A DNA stretch of 64,000 nucleotides from Actinomadura chibensis NBRC 106107. Its GTDB lineage: Bacteria > Actinomycetota > Actinomycetes > Streptosporangiales > Streptosporangiaceae. Made by a program: the position numbers and the translations under genes. Location: positions 124,001 through 188,000 of the forward strand of contig NZ_BCQP01000024.1 in the NCBI RefSeq assembly GCF_001552135.1, in the 5' to 3' direction. Under the pieces are notes generated by a model that was not told the DNA's origin, did not search any database, and saw only the letters and a list, made by a program, of their open reading frames with translations. The first letter of the stretch is position 1, and each line of letters opens with the position of its first letter. Below are positions 11,403 to 19,862 of this stretch, in pieces.

Positions 11403-14021
11403 ATGGCCACGGACCTCGCGCCCTACCGCAGGCCCGCCGAGGACGTCGTCCGCGACCTCGGCGGCGACGCCGGGCGCGGGCTGACCGCCGCCGAGGCGGC
11501 GGCCCGGCTCGCCGCGGACGGCCCGAACGCGCTGCCCGCCGCGCGCGGCCGCGGCCCGCTGACCCGGTTCCTGCTCCAGTTCAACAGCCCGCTGATCTAC
11601 GTGCTGCTGGCGTCGGCGGCGGTGACCGCCCTGATCGGCGAGCACGTGGACGCCCTCGTGATCCTCGGCGTGGTGGTCGTGAACGCGGTGGTCGGGTTCG
11701 TCCAGGAGTCGCGGGCGGAGAAGGCGCTCACCGCCCTCGCCGCGATGGCGCGGACGACGGCGACGGTCGTCAGGGACGGCGCGTCGGCCGAGGTCCCGGC
11801 CGCCGACCTCGTCCGCGGCGACCTGGTCGAGCTGGACGCGGGCGACAAGGTCCCCGCCGACCTGCGGCTGCTGCGCACCGACGAGCTGGCCGTGGACGAG
11901 TCCGCGCTGACCGGCGAGTCCGCGCCGGTCGCCAAGGACCCGGCGGCGCTGCCCGAGGTCGCCCTCGCCGACCGCGCCGCGATGGCCTTCTCCGGGACGC
12001 TCGTCACCGCCGGGCGCGCCGCCGGGCTCGTCGTCGCGACCGGCGCGGACACCGAGCTCGGCGGCATCGACCGGCTCGTCCAGACCACCGCCGCCGTGCG
12101 GACGCCGCTCACCCGCAAGATCACCGAGTTCAGCAAGGTCGTCACGGTGGCGATCCTGGTGCTCGCCGCGCTGACCTTCGCGATCGGCGTGCTGCGCGGC
12201 CGGGGCGCGGCCGAGATGCTGACCGCCGCGGTCGCGCTCGCGGTCGGCGCGATCCCCGAGGGGCTGCCCGCCATCGTCACGATCACGCTGGCGCTCGGCG
12301 TCGCGCGGATGGTGCGGCGCGGCGCGATCGTCCGGCACCTGCCCGCCGTCGAGACGCTCGGCAGCACCACCGTGATCTGCACCGACAAGACCGGCACGCT
12401 CACCCAGAACCAGATGACCGTCACCGCCGCCACCGCGGGCGGGCGCGACTACACCCTCACCGGCACCGGCTACGCGCCCACCGGCGAGATCCAGCGGGAC
12501 GGGCGGCCGGTCGGCCTCGCCGGGGAGCCCGTCCTGCGGGACGTCCTGCTCGCGGGCCTGGGCTGCAACGACGCGCGACTCGTCCGCGACGGCGACGGGT
12601 GGACGATCACCGGCGACCCGACCGAGGGCGCGCTCGTCACCAGCGCCGCCAAGGCGGGGCTCGACCGCGTCCCGGCCCGCGTCGCCGTCCTGCCGTTCAG
12701 CTCCGAGCGGCGGTTCATGGCCACGCTGCACGAGGACGGGACCGTCTACGTCAAGGGCCCGGTCGAGCGGATCCTGGAACTCTGCGCCGACGCGGCCGGA
12801 CCGGACGGCGAGCCCGTCCCGCTCGACGCGGACGCCGTCCAGGCCCGCGCCGAGGACTACGGCGGCCAGGCGCTCCGCGTGCTGGCCTTCGCCCGCGGCC
12901 GGACCGGGGCCCGCGACCTGGACGAGCTGCCCCCGCTGACGTTCCTCGGCCTCCAGGCCATGCTGGACCCGCCGCGCGACGAGGCCGCCGCCGCCGTCCG
13001 GACCTGCCACGCCGCGGGCGTCGAGGTCAAGATGATCACCGGTGACCACGCGGCGACCGCCCGCGCGATCGGCGAGCGGGTCGGGCTGCGCGGCGACGTC
13101 ATGACCGGCGCGGAGCTCACCGCGGACGTGCCGCCCGAGCGGGTCCGGTCCACCGCCGTGTTCGCCCGCGTGTCGCCCGAGCAGAAGCTCCGCCTCGTCC
13201 GCACGCTCCAGGAGGCCGGCCACGTCATCGCGATGACCGGCGACGGCGTCAACGACGCCCCGGCCCTCAAGCAGGCCGACATCGGCGTCGCGATGGGGCG
13301 CACCGGCACCGACGCGGCCAAGGAGTCGGCCGACATGGTCCTGACCGGGGACGACTTCGCCTCCATCGAGAAGGCCGTCGAGGAGGGGCGCGGCGTCTTC
13401 GACAACCTGGTCAAGTTCATCGTGTGGGCGCTGCCGTCCAACGTCGGGCTCGGCCTGGTGCTGGTCGCCGCGATCGTCGCCGGGACGGAGCTGCCGATCC
13501 TGCCGCTCCAGGTGCTGTGGCTGAACATGACGGCGGTGCTCGTCCTCGGGCTGCCGTTCGCGGTCGAGCCGAAGGACGAGCGCATCATGACCCGGCCGCC
13601 GCGCGACCCGGCGCTGCCGCTGATCTCGCGGGCGATGACCGTCCGGATCCTGCTCGTGTCGGCGATCCTGCTCGCGGGCGCGTTCGGGCTCCAGCACTGG
13701 GAGCGGGCGCACGGCGCGTCCCCCGAGGCGGCGCAGACGATCGTCGTGAACGTGTTCGCGCTGACGCTGCTGACGTACCTGTTCAACTGCCTGTCGCTGG
13801 ACCGCCCGCTGCTCTGGACGGGCGTCCGCCGCAACCCGTGGGTGGCCGTCAGCGCGCTCGCCCTCGCCGGGCTCCAGGCCCTCTACACCTACGCGCCCGG
13901 CATGAACGACGTGTTCCACTCCGCTCCGCTGGGCGGCGCTGCGTGGGCGCGCATCGTCGTCATCGCCGCCGTCTCCTACGTGGCGGTCGAACTGCTCAAG
14001 CTGGTCCAGCGGCAGCGCTGA
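11403..14021 (+). CDS. ctpF: CtpF-like P-type (type II) cation-transporting ATPase
   Basis: An 872-residue P-type ATPase of the Ca2+-ATPase class. It has an N-terminal cation ATPase domain, TGES in the actuator, PEGLPA in helix 4, the phosphorylated Asp328 in CTDKTGTLT, MTGDGVNDAPALKQADIG, and six C-terminal helices. In helix 6 the SERCA-type Asn-Asp pair is replaced by LNMTAVLVLGL, as in mycobacterial CtpF, a DosR-regulon calcium exporter. Co-transcription with the DevR-like gene supports that assignment. The transported ion is inferred from family. Confidence 0.9.
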   Translation: MATDLAPYRRPAEDVVRDLGGDAGRGLTAAEAAARLAADGPNALPAARGRGPLTRFLLQFNSPLIYVLLASAAVTALIGEHVDALVILGVVVVNAVVGFVQESRAEKALTALAAMARTTATVVRDGASAEVPAADLVRGDLVELDAGDKVPADLRLLRTDELAVDESALTGESAPVAKDPAALPEVALADRAAMAFSGTLVTAGRAAGLVVATGADTELGGIDRLVQTTAAVRTPLTRKITEFSKVVTVAILVLAALTFAIGVLRGRGAAEMLTAAVALAVGAIPEGLPAIVTITLALGVARMVRRGAIVRHLPAVETLGSTTVICTDKTGTLTQNQMTVTAATAGGRDYTLTGTGYAPTGEIQRDGRPVGLAGEPVLRDVLLAGLGCNDARLVRDGDGWTITGDPTEGALVTSAAKAGLDRVPARVAVLPFSSERRFMATLHEDGTVYVKGPVERILELCADAAGPDGEPVPLDADAVQARAEDYGGQALRVLAFARGRTGARDLDELPPLTFLGLQAMLDPPRDEAAAAVRTCHAAGVEVKMITGDHAATARAIGERVGLRGDVMTGAELTADVPPERVRSTAVFARVSPEQKLRLVRTLQEAGHVIAMTGDGVNDAPALKQADIGVAMGRTGTDAAKESADMVLTGDDFASIEKAVEEGRGVFDNLVKFIVWALPSNVGLGLVLVAAIVAGTELPILPLQVLWLNMTAVLVLGLPFAVEPKDERIMTRPPRDPALPLISRAMTVRILLVSAILLAGAFGLQHWERAHGASPEAAQTIVVNVFALTLLTYLFNCLSLDRPLLWTGVRRNPWVAVSALALAGLQALYTYAPGMNDVFHSAPLGGAAWARIVVIAAVSYVAVELLKLVQRQR

Positions 14022-14048
14022 CCCCGGCGGCCCTCCGGGCAGGCCGGG

Positions 14049-14900
14049 TCAGGGCTTGCGGGCGACCGCGCCGTAGCTGTGGACGTGCTCCGGCTCAAGG
14101 TCGCCGATCAGGTCGGGCCGCCAGCGCGAGATGGTGACAAGGCCGGGCTCGACCATCTCCAGGCCCTCGAAGAGGCGCCCGATCTGCTCGACGCTGCGCA
14201 GGTTGTAGGGCAGCGCGCCCGACTCGGCGTACTTCTCGGTGCTGCGCCTGGCCTCCTCGGACGTGTCGGTGCAGTCCCACACGACGAGGAAGCTGCCCGA
14301 CGGGACGCCCGCCATGGTCTCGGCCACGACCCGCCGGGTGGCCTCGTAGTCCGGGGAGAACCCGAGGACGCCCATGAACATCACCGCGATGGGGCGGCTG
14401 AAGTTCAGCACGTTCGCCGCCTCGGCGAGAATCTGCGCGGGATTGTGGAAGTCCGCATCGAGATACCCGGTGACGCCCTCGGGGGTCGTCCCGCGCATCA
14501 GGGCCCGCGCGTGCGCCAGGACCATTGGGTCATTGTCGACATATACGACACGGGACTCGGGCGCGACGAGCTGCGCGACCTGGTGGGTGTTGGACTCGGT
14601 CGGCAGCCCCGCGCCGATGTCGAGGAAGTTGCGGATCTTCTCCTCGGTCGCCAGGTAGCGCACGACGCGGTTCAGGAACCGGCGGCCCTGCCGCGCCTGC
14701 CGGATCAGCTCGGGGTTCAGCGCGGCGGTCGCGTCCCCGACCTCGCGGTCGACCTCGTAGTTGTCCTTGCCGCCCAGCCAGTAGTTCCACGTCCGCGCCG
14801 GGGAGGGGATGTCGGTCCGGAACCGCGCCTGGACGTCCTCGGGCAGACCGGGAGACGGGCTCGCGGAAGGGCCACCGGGGGCGGCGCCGGACGGGGGCAT
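14049..14900 (-). CDS. DUF574-family S-adenosyl methyltransferase (first of three)
   Basis: A 283-residue Methyltransf_19 protein. It shows the family opening SPARTWNYWLGGKDNYEVDR, the SAM-binding FLDIGAGLPTESNTHQVAQ, and RVVYVDNDPMVLAHARAL. These enzymes are strongly expanded in actinomycetes and their substrates are mostly unknown. The ATG at 14900 is chosen because a GAGGAG site lies 8 nt upstream. Two paralogues occur in the window at 32228 and 60524. Divergent from the lanthipeptide operon. Confidence 0.88.
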   Translation of the reverse strand: MPPSGAAPGGPSASPSPGLPEDVQARFRTDIPSPARTWNYWLGGKDNYEVDREVGDATAALNPELIRQARQGRRFLNRVVRYLATEEKIRNFLDIGAGLPTESNTHQVAQLVAPESRVVYVDNDPMVLAHARALMRGTTPEGVTGYLDADFHNPAQILAEAANVLNFSRPIAVMFMGVLGFSPDYEATRRVVAETMAGVPSGSFLVVWDCTDTSEEARRSTEKYAESGALPYNLRSVEQIGRLFEGLEMVEPGLVTISRWRPDLIGDLEPEHVHSYGAVARKP

Positions 14901-15299
14901 CGTCGACTCCTCGTCTCGTCGGTCGGGATCCCGCGCCCCACCGCGCTCCGCCGGCGGCCGGGGAAATCCAACCCGTCGATCGTATACGACTTTTAGACAC
15001 CGTCCCATTTCGCATGGAGTCGGCGGCAAAAGGCGAGGTTACAGGGCCGGAGCCGGGAATGGAGCGTTCCGGTGCCGACTCGTGGAGATCTGTGCGGGCG
15101 AACGGCCCGCCGCACCGCCGCGCCGACCGGAGCGCGGCCCCGCGCGGACGCCTCCGCCGACGTCAGGGCAGCCGTTCACGGACGTTCATTCACGGCCCGC
15201 GCGACACGTTTTAACGGCGCACAAGTGACGTCCATTACTTGTTCCGCATGCCATTCAACTGGAATCTTTTTTTCGAACGCGAACGAGAGGAAGCGGGTC
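14901..15299. promoter_or_regulatory. divergent promoter region before the lanthipeptide operon
   Basis: No gene is seen in this 399-bp gap, which becomes AT-richer near the operon. Repeats that may serve regulators are: TTCACGG at 15175-15181 and 15189-15195 (14-bp spacing), GACGTTCATT at 15181 repeated as GACGTCCATT at 15228, and an inverted repeat ACAAGT (15221-15226) / ACTTGT (15237-15242). RamR-type regulators bind direct repeats upstream of ramC, so these are candidates only. Confidence 0.35.
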
Positions 15300-17933
15300 A
15301 TGCGGAAGCAGTACGAGCTTTACTGCCTCACCGACCGGTACTTTTACGACGCCCCGCCCGTCACCCGCGACACCGATTACGAAATCTCGCATGACGCCCT
15401 TCCCGAAGGCTGGGAGCAAGTGTTCGGCGACGAATGGACGGTCTACGTCCCGCCGAACGACCGGACACCGGCGCAAGGCTGGAAAGTCCATGTGACCGGG
15501 TGCGCCGCCAGCGCCGCCGAGGTGCTCCGGCAGACCTGGGGATTCTGCGTCCCGCGCGGCATCCAGTTCAAGCACCTGCGCGGCCCCGGCACGCTCCGGA
15601 TGCGCAACGCCAAATACGCGCCGCGCGGTTCCAGCGGCAAACTCGTCACCATTTACCCGGCCGACGAAGATCAGCTCGAATGCGTTCTCGACGGCCTGGG
15701 CCCGCTCGTCGCCGGCCTTCCCGGCCCCTATATCCTCAGCGATCTGCGCATCGGGGACGGCCCGCTGCACGTCCGCTACGGCGGCTTCGCCGAGCGCCGC
15801 TGCCTGGACGAGCGCGGCGAGCTCGTCGCGGCGATGGAGGACGGCGACGGCGAGCTGGTCCCCGACCGGCGCGGGCCCGTGTTCACCGTCCCGTCCTGGA
15901 CGACGCTCCCCCGCTGCCTCGAACCGCACCTCGCCGCGAGGACCGCCACCACCACCCGCGACCTCCCGTACCGGATCGAGAGGGCGCTGCACTTCTCCAA
16001 CGGCGGCGGGGTGTACGAGGCGGTCGACACGCGGACGGGGGGCAAGGTCGTCCTCAAGGAGGCCCGGCCGCACGCGGGACTCGCCGCCGACGACGCCGAC
16101 GCGGTCACCCGGCTGGGACGCGAGCGCGACATCCTCACGAGGCTCGCGGGCGTCGAGGGCGTGCCGGCGGTCCACGACTACTTCACGCTCGGCGACCACC
16201 ACTTCCTCGTCCAGGAGTTCATCGAGGGCCGGGCGCTGAACACCTTCTTCGCCGAAAGGCACCCGCTGCTGGACCCCGACCCGCCGCACGACAAGATCCC
16301 CGAGTACACCGAGTGGGCGCTGAAGATCCACGCGGGCGTCGAGCGCGTGGTCGGCGAGCTGCACCGCCGCGGCGTCGTCTTCAACGACCTGCACATGTTC
16401 AACGTGATGGTCCGCCCGGACGACACCGTCGCGCTGATCGACTTCGAGACCGCCGCGCCGGCCGGGGACAACGGGCGGCAGACCCTCGCCAGCCCGGCGT
16501 TCCTCGCGCCGCCCGACCGGCGCGGCGCCGAGGTCGACGTCTACAGCCTCGCCTGCCTGCGGCTCGCCCTGTTCCTGCCGATGACGACGCTGTTCGTGCT
16601 GCACCGCGGCAAGGCCCGGCAGCTCGCCGACGTGATCGCGGAGTGGTTCCCGGTCTCCCCCGCCTTCCTGGACGAGGCCGTCGCCGAGATCACCCGCACG
16701 GCGCCGCGGACCGCCGCCGTGCCCCGCCCGCGCCCGCCCGGCGACGGCGCCGCGGCCGGGGGCGCGGCGCCGGTGTTCTCCCCGGACCCGGAGGGCTGGA
16801 CACGGGTCCGGGGAGCGCTCGGCCGGGCCGTCCTCGCCTCGGCCACCCCGGAGCGCGCCGACCGGCTCTTCCCCGGCGACGTCGAGCAGTTCTTCGGCTC
16901 GACCCTCGGCCTCGCGCACGGCGCGGCCGGGGTGCTGTACGCGCTGGACGCGACCGGCGTCGGCCGCCGCCCGGACCACGAGGAGTGGCTCGCCCGGCGG
17001 GCCTGCGACCCGCCGCGCGGCACGGGCCTCGGCCTCTACGACGGCCTGCAGGGCGCCGCGTACGTGCTCGCCGGGTTCGGGCACGTCGAGGCCGCGCTCG
17101 ACGTCGCCGACATCTGCCTCGGCGAGCGGTGGGAGAAGCTCGGCAACGACCTGTACGGCGGGCTGCCCGGATACGCCCTCGTCCTGCACCACCTCGCGGA
17201 CTTCACCGGGGAGTCCACGCTGCGCGCGGCGGCCTGGCGGGCGGCGGACATCGTCGCCGACCGCCGGGCGCCGGGCGCGGGGCCGCCGCCCCGGCCCGGG
17301 CTGATGCACGGGGCCTCGGGCGCGGCGCTGATGTTCGTCCGGCTGTACGAGCGCGGCGGCGACCCCGCGCTCCTCGACCGCGCCGCCGAGGCCCTGCGCG
17401 AGGACCTCGCGGGCTGCGTCGAGGACGAGTCCGGAACGCAGGTCAAGGACGGCCACCGCGTCCTCCCCTACGTCGACCACGGCAGCGTCGGCATCGCGAT
17501 GGTGCTCGACGACTACCTCGAACACCGGTCGGACGAGGAGTTCGCCGCGGCGCGCGCGGCGATCCGCCCGGCGGCGACGTCCCACTACTACGCGCAGGCA
17601 GGCCTGTTCGCGGGCCGCGCCGGAATGATCCTGCACCTCGCCCGGCACGACCGGGCGGAACCCTGGGTCGCGCGCCATGTCCGCGACCTGGCCTGGCACG
17701 CGCTCCCCTACGCCGGCGGCCTCGCGACGCCCGGCGACCACCTGTACCGGCTCTCCATGGACCTGGCGACCGGCACGGCCGGAGTGCTGCTCGCCGTCGG
17801 CTCGGCCCTGCACGACCGGCCGGTGGGGCTTCCCTTCCTCCACCGCGCGCCGTCGTACCGGCCGACCGGAGCCACCGTGGAGTCTTCCGCGGTGGCCCCT
17901 CCCCGCAACCCCGCCTGGAAAGGAGGTGAATGA
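15300..17933 (+). CDS. class III lanthipeptide synthetase (LanKC)
   Basis: An 877-residue three-domain enzyme. An N-terminal phospho-Ser/Thr lyase domain (about 1-215) is followed by a Ser/Thr kinase-like domain (about 230-480) with Lys253 in VVLKEA, FNDLHMFNV around Asp363 and IDFETA at Asp381, then a LanC-like cyclase domain (about 520-865). The cyclase lacks the Cys-Cys-His zinc ligands, which separates class III from class IV. It phosphorylates, dehydrates and cyclises the precursor encoded immediately downstream. Closest known roles are RamC/AmfT. The start has a GAGAGGAAG site 7-8 nt upstream. Confidence 0.95.
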   Translation: MRKQYELYCLTDRYFYDAPPVTRDTDYEISHDALPEGWEQVFGDEWTVYVPPNDRTPAQGWKVHVTGCAASAAEVLRQTWGFCVPRGIQFKHLRGPGTLRMRNAKYAPRGSSGKLVTIYPADEDQLECVLDGLGPLVAGLPGPYILSDLRIGDGPLHVRYGGFAERRCLDERGELVAAMEDGDGELVPDRRGPVFTVPSWTTLPRCLEPHLAARTATTTRDLPYRIERALHFSNGGGVYEAVDTRTGGKVVLKEARPHAGLAADDADAVTRLGRERDILTRLAGVEGVPAVHDYFTLGDHHFLVQEFIEGRALNTFFAERHPLLDPDPPHDKIPEYTEWALKIHAGVERVVGELHRRGVVFNDLHMFNVMVRPDDTVALIDFETAAPAGDNGRQTLASPAFLAPPDRRGAEVDVYSLACLRLALFLPMTTLFVLHRGKARQLADVIAEWFPVSPAFLDEAVAEITRTAPRTAAVPRPRPPGDGAAAGGAAPVFSPDPEGWTRVRGALGRAVLASATPERADRLFPGDVEQFFGSTLGLAHGAAGVLYALDATGVGRRPDHEEWLARRACDPPRGTGLGLYDGLQGAAYVLAGFGHVEAALDVADICLGERWEKLGNDLYGGLPGYALVLHHLADFTGESTLRAAAWRAADIVADRRAPGAGPPPRPGLMHGASGAALMFVRLYERGGDPALLDRAAEALREDLAGCVEDESGTQVKDGHRVLPYVDHGSVGIAMVLDDYLEHRSDEEFAAARAAIRPAATSHYYAQAGLFAGRAGMILHLARHDRAEPWVARHVRDLAWHALPYAGGLATPGDHLYRLSMDLATGTAGVLLAVGSALHDRPVGLPFLHRAPSYRPTGATVESSAVAPPRNPAWKGGE

Positions 17934-17934
17934 C

Positions 17935-18048
17935 ATGGCGCTCATGGACCTTCAGGGACTGACGGTCGAGAACAGCGATCACCCTGGCCGCAGCAGCCTC
18001 TCCGTGCACTGCGGCAGCCGGGCCAGTGTCACGATCTGCGATAGCTGA
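17935..18048 (+). CDS. class III lanthipeptide precursor (SapB/AmfS-like)
   Basis: A 37-residue precursor. The leader MALMDLQGL carries the class III recognition element (L-x-x-LQ type) and the core holds two cyclisation units: Ser20-x2-Ser23-x2-Cys26 and Ser28-x2-Ser31-x3-Cys35. These are expected to yield labionin or lanthionine rings after dehydration by LanKC. The first ring is one residue shorter than the usual S-x2-S-x3-C. An AAAGGAGGTGA site ideal for 16S rRNA pairing lies inside the last LanKC codons, and only one base separates the genes. SapB-type peptides are surfactants for aerial hyphae; activity here is inferred. Confidence 0.93.
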   Translation: MALMDLQGLTVENSDHPGRSSLSVHCGSRASVTICDS

Positions 18049-18060
18049 CGCCCCGCTCAC

Positions 18061-18102
18061 GGCGGCCATGGCCCGGGACCGGGCCATGGCCGCCCCCGTT
18101 TT
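18061..18102 (+). terminator. strong hairpin after the precursor gene
   Basis: A 16-bp inverted repeat (18061-18076 and 18079-18094) is followed by CCCG and TTTT (18099-18102). It lies 12 nt after the precursor stop and 21 nt before the first exporter gene. It probably works as a partial terminator that raises precursor mRNA relative to exporter mRNA. Confidence 0.75.
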
Positions 18103-18122
18103 CCCAGCCCGTTGGAGCATCC

Positions 18123-19862
18123 ATGGCATCGACGGCCGCCCGCCCCTCCACCGCTTCGCACCGGCGCCCCCGTCCGCGTCCGCGTCCGCGCCTGCGGGAC
18201 GCGGACCGGCTGCTGCTGCGCACCGCCCGGCGCGGCGCCTGGTGGAACGTCCTGCTGGGCGCGGCGGCGCTGACCGACGCGCTCGCCGCCACGTTCCTGC
18301 CGATCGCGATGGCCGGGGCGGTGGACGCCGCGCTCGGCGGCGGGGGCGCGTCCCGCGCGATCCCGCTGTGCGGTGCGCTGATCGTCGCGTCCGCCGCCGC
18401 GGAGGTGCTCAGCGAGCTCGCGACCGGCTGCGGGCAGGCGCGCGCGACCGCCTGGCTGCGGCGCCTGCTCGTCGGGCGGGTGCTGGCCGCCGGGCCCGCG
18501 TCGCCCGTCCGTCCGGGGGACCTCACCAGCCGCGTGGTGACGGGCGCCGCCGAGGCCGGGGTCGCGCCGGTCGCGGCGACGCGGGCGGTCGTCGCGGCGG
18601 TCACGCCCGCCGGGGCGCTCGCCGTGCTCGGCGTCCTCGACTGGCGGCTCGCGCTGACCGTCGCCGTCGCGCTGCCGCTGGTCGGGCTGCTGCTGCGGGT
18701 GTTCGTCCGCGACATCACCCGGACGGTGCACCGCTACCTCGCCCTCCAGGGCACGATCGCCGCGCGCCTCGCCGAGGCGATGGGCGGCGCCCGGACGATC
18801 GCCGCCGCGCGGACGTCGGAGCGGGAGCTCGCCCGCGTCCTCGCGCCGCTGCCCGACCTGCGGGCCGAGGGCCACGCGACCTGGGACGCCCAGGGCCGCG
18901 TCGCCGCGCGCAGCCTGCTCACCCTGCTCCTGCTCCAGGTCGCGGTGCTGGCCGTGGCGGGCGCCGAGCTCACGGCGGGACGGATCAGCCCCGGCGAGCT
19001 CGTCGCCGCCGTCCAGTACACCGGGCTCGCGGCCGGGTTCGGGCCGGTGCTGTCGAACCTCGTGCGGCTGGGCCGGGCCCGCGCCGGGGCCGCCCGCGCG
19101 GCGGAGGTCCTCGCCGAGCCCGTCCGCGCTTACGGCACGCGGGAGCCGCCTCCCGGGCGCGGCCTGCTGGAGTTCCGCGGCGTGTCCAAGGGCGGCGTCC
19201 TGCACGACCTGGACCTCGTGGTCCCGAGCGGGGCGGCGGTCGCGGTCGTCGGCCGCTCCGGCGCCGGGAAGTCGCTGCTGGCCGCGCTCGCCGGACGCCT
19301 CACCGACCCCGACCGGGGCGAGGTGCGGCTCGACGGGACGGCCCTGCCCCGGCTCGGCCGCACGGCGCTGCGCCGGGCGGTCGGCTACGCGTTCGACCGC
19401 CCGTTCCTGTTCGGCGAGACCGTCCTCGACGCGCTCGCGTTCGGGCCGGACCGCCCGCCCGACCGGGACCTGCGGGCCGCCGCCGAGGCCGCGTGCGCGG
19501 ACGGCTTCATCCGGCGGCTGCCGCTGGAGTACGGCACGCCGCTCGCCGCCGCGCCGCTGTCCGGCGGGGAGCGGCAGCGGCTCGGCCTGGCCCGCGCGTT
19601 CGCGCACGCCGGCCGCGTCCTCGTGCTGGACGACGCCACGTCCAGCCTGGACACCGCGACCGAGCTGCGGATCACCGACGCGCTGCTCGGCGGCCCGCTC
19701 GGCGGCCGCACCCGGCTGATCATCGCGCACCGGGCGGGCACGGCCGCCCGCGCCGACCTCGTGGTCTGGCTCGACGGCGGGCGGGTCCGCGCGCAAGGCC
19801 CCCACCACGTCCTGTGGCGGTGCCCCGACTACCGCGCCGTGTTCGGGGTGGACGGGGAATGA
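18123..19862 (+). CDS. ABC exporter for the lanthipeptide, first half
   Basis: A 579-residue transporter with an N-terminal six-helix membrane domain (about 40-310) fused to an ABC ATPase. Walker A is GRSGAGKS, the signature is LSGGERQRLGLA, and Walker B is VLVLDDATSSLD. It corresponds in place and type to RamA/AmfB. The N-terminus is very Arg/Pro-rich (RPRPRPRPRLR). The stop overlaps the next exporter start in ATGA, so the two products probably form a heterodimer. Confidence 0.9.
   Translation: MASTAARPSTASHRRPRPRPRPRLRDADRLLLRTARRGAWWNVLLGAAALTDALAATFLPIAMAGAVDAALGGGGASRAIPLCGALIVASAAAEVLSELATGCGQARATAWLRRLLVGRVLAAGPASPVRPGDLTSRVVTGAAEAGVAPVAATRAVVAAVTPAGALAVLGVLDWRLALTVAVALPLVGLLLRVFVRDITRTVHRYLALQGTIAARLAEAMGGARTIAAARTSERELARVLAPLPDLRAEGHATWDAQGRVAARSLLTLLLLQVAVLAVAGAELTAGRISPGELVAAVQYTGLAAGFGPVLSNLVRLGRARAGAARAAEVLAEPVRAYGTREPPPGRGLLEFRGVSKGGVLHDLDLVVPSGAAVAVVGRSGAGKSLLAALAGRLTDPDRGEVRLDGTALPRLGRTALRRAVGYAFDRPFLFGETVLDALAFGPDRPPDRDLRAAAEAACADGFIRRLPLEYGTPLAAAPLSGGERQRLGLARAFAHAGRVLVLDDATSSLDTATELRITDALLGGPLGGRTRLIIAHRAGTAARADLVVWLDGGRVRAQGPHHVLWRCPDYRAVFGVDGE

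Noticed and set aside
15255..17945. 896-codon minus-strand frame opposite LanKC.
   Set aside because: Shadow of LanKC; Val/Arg/Glu low-complexity translation.
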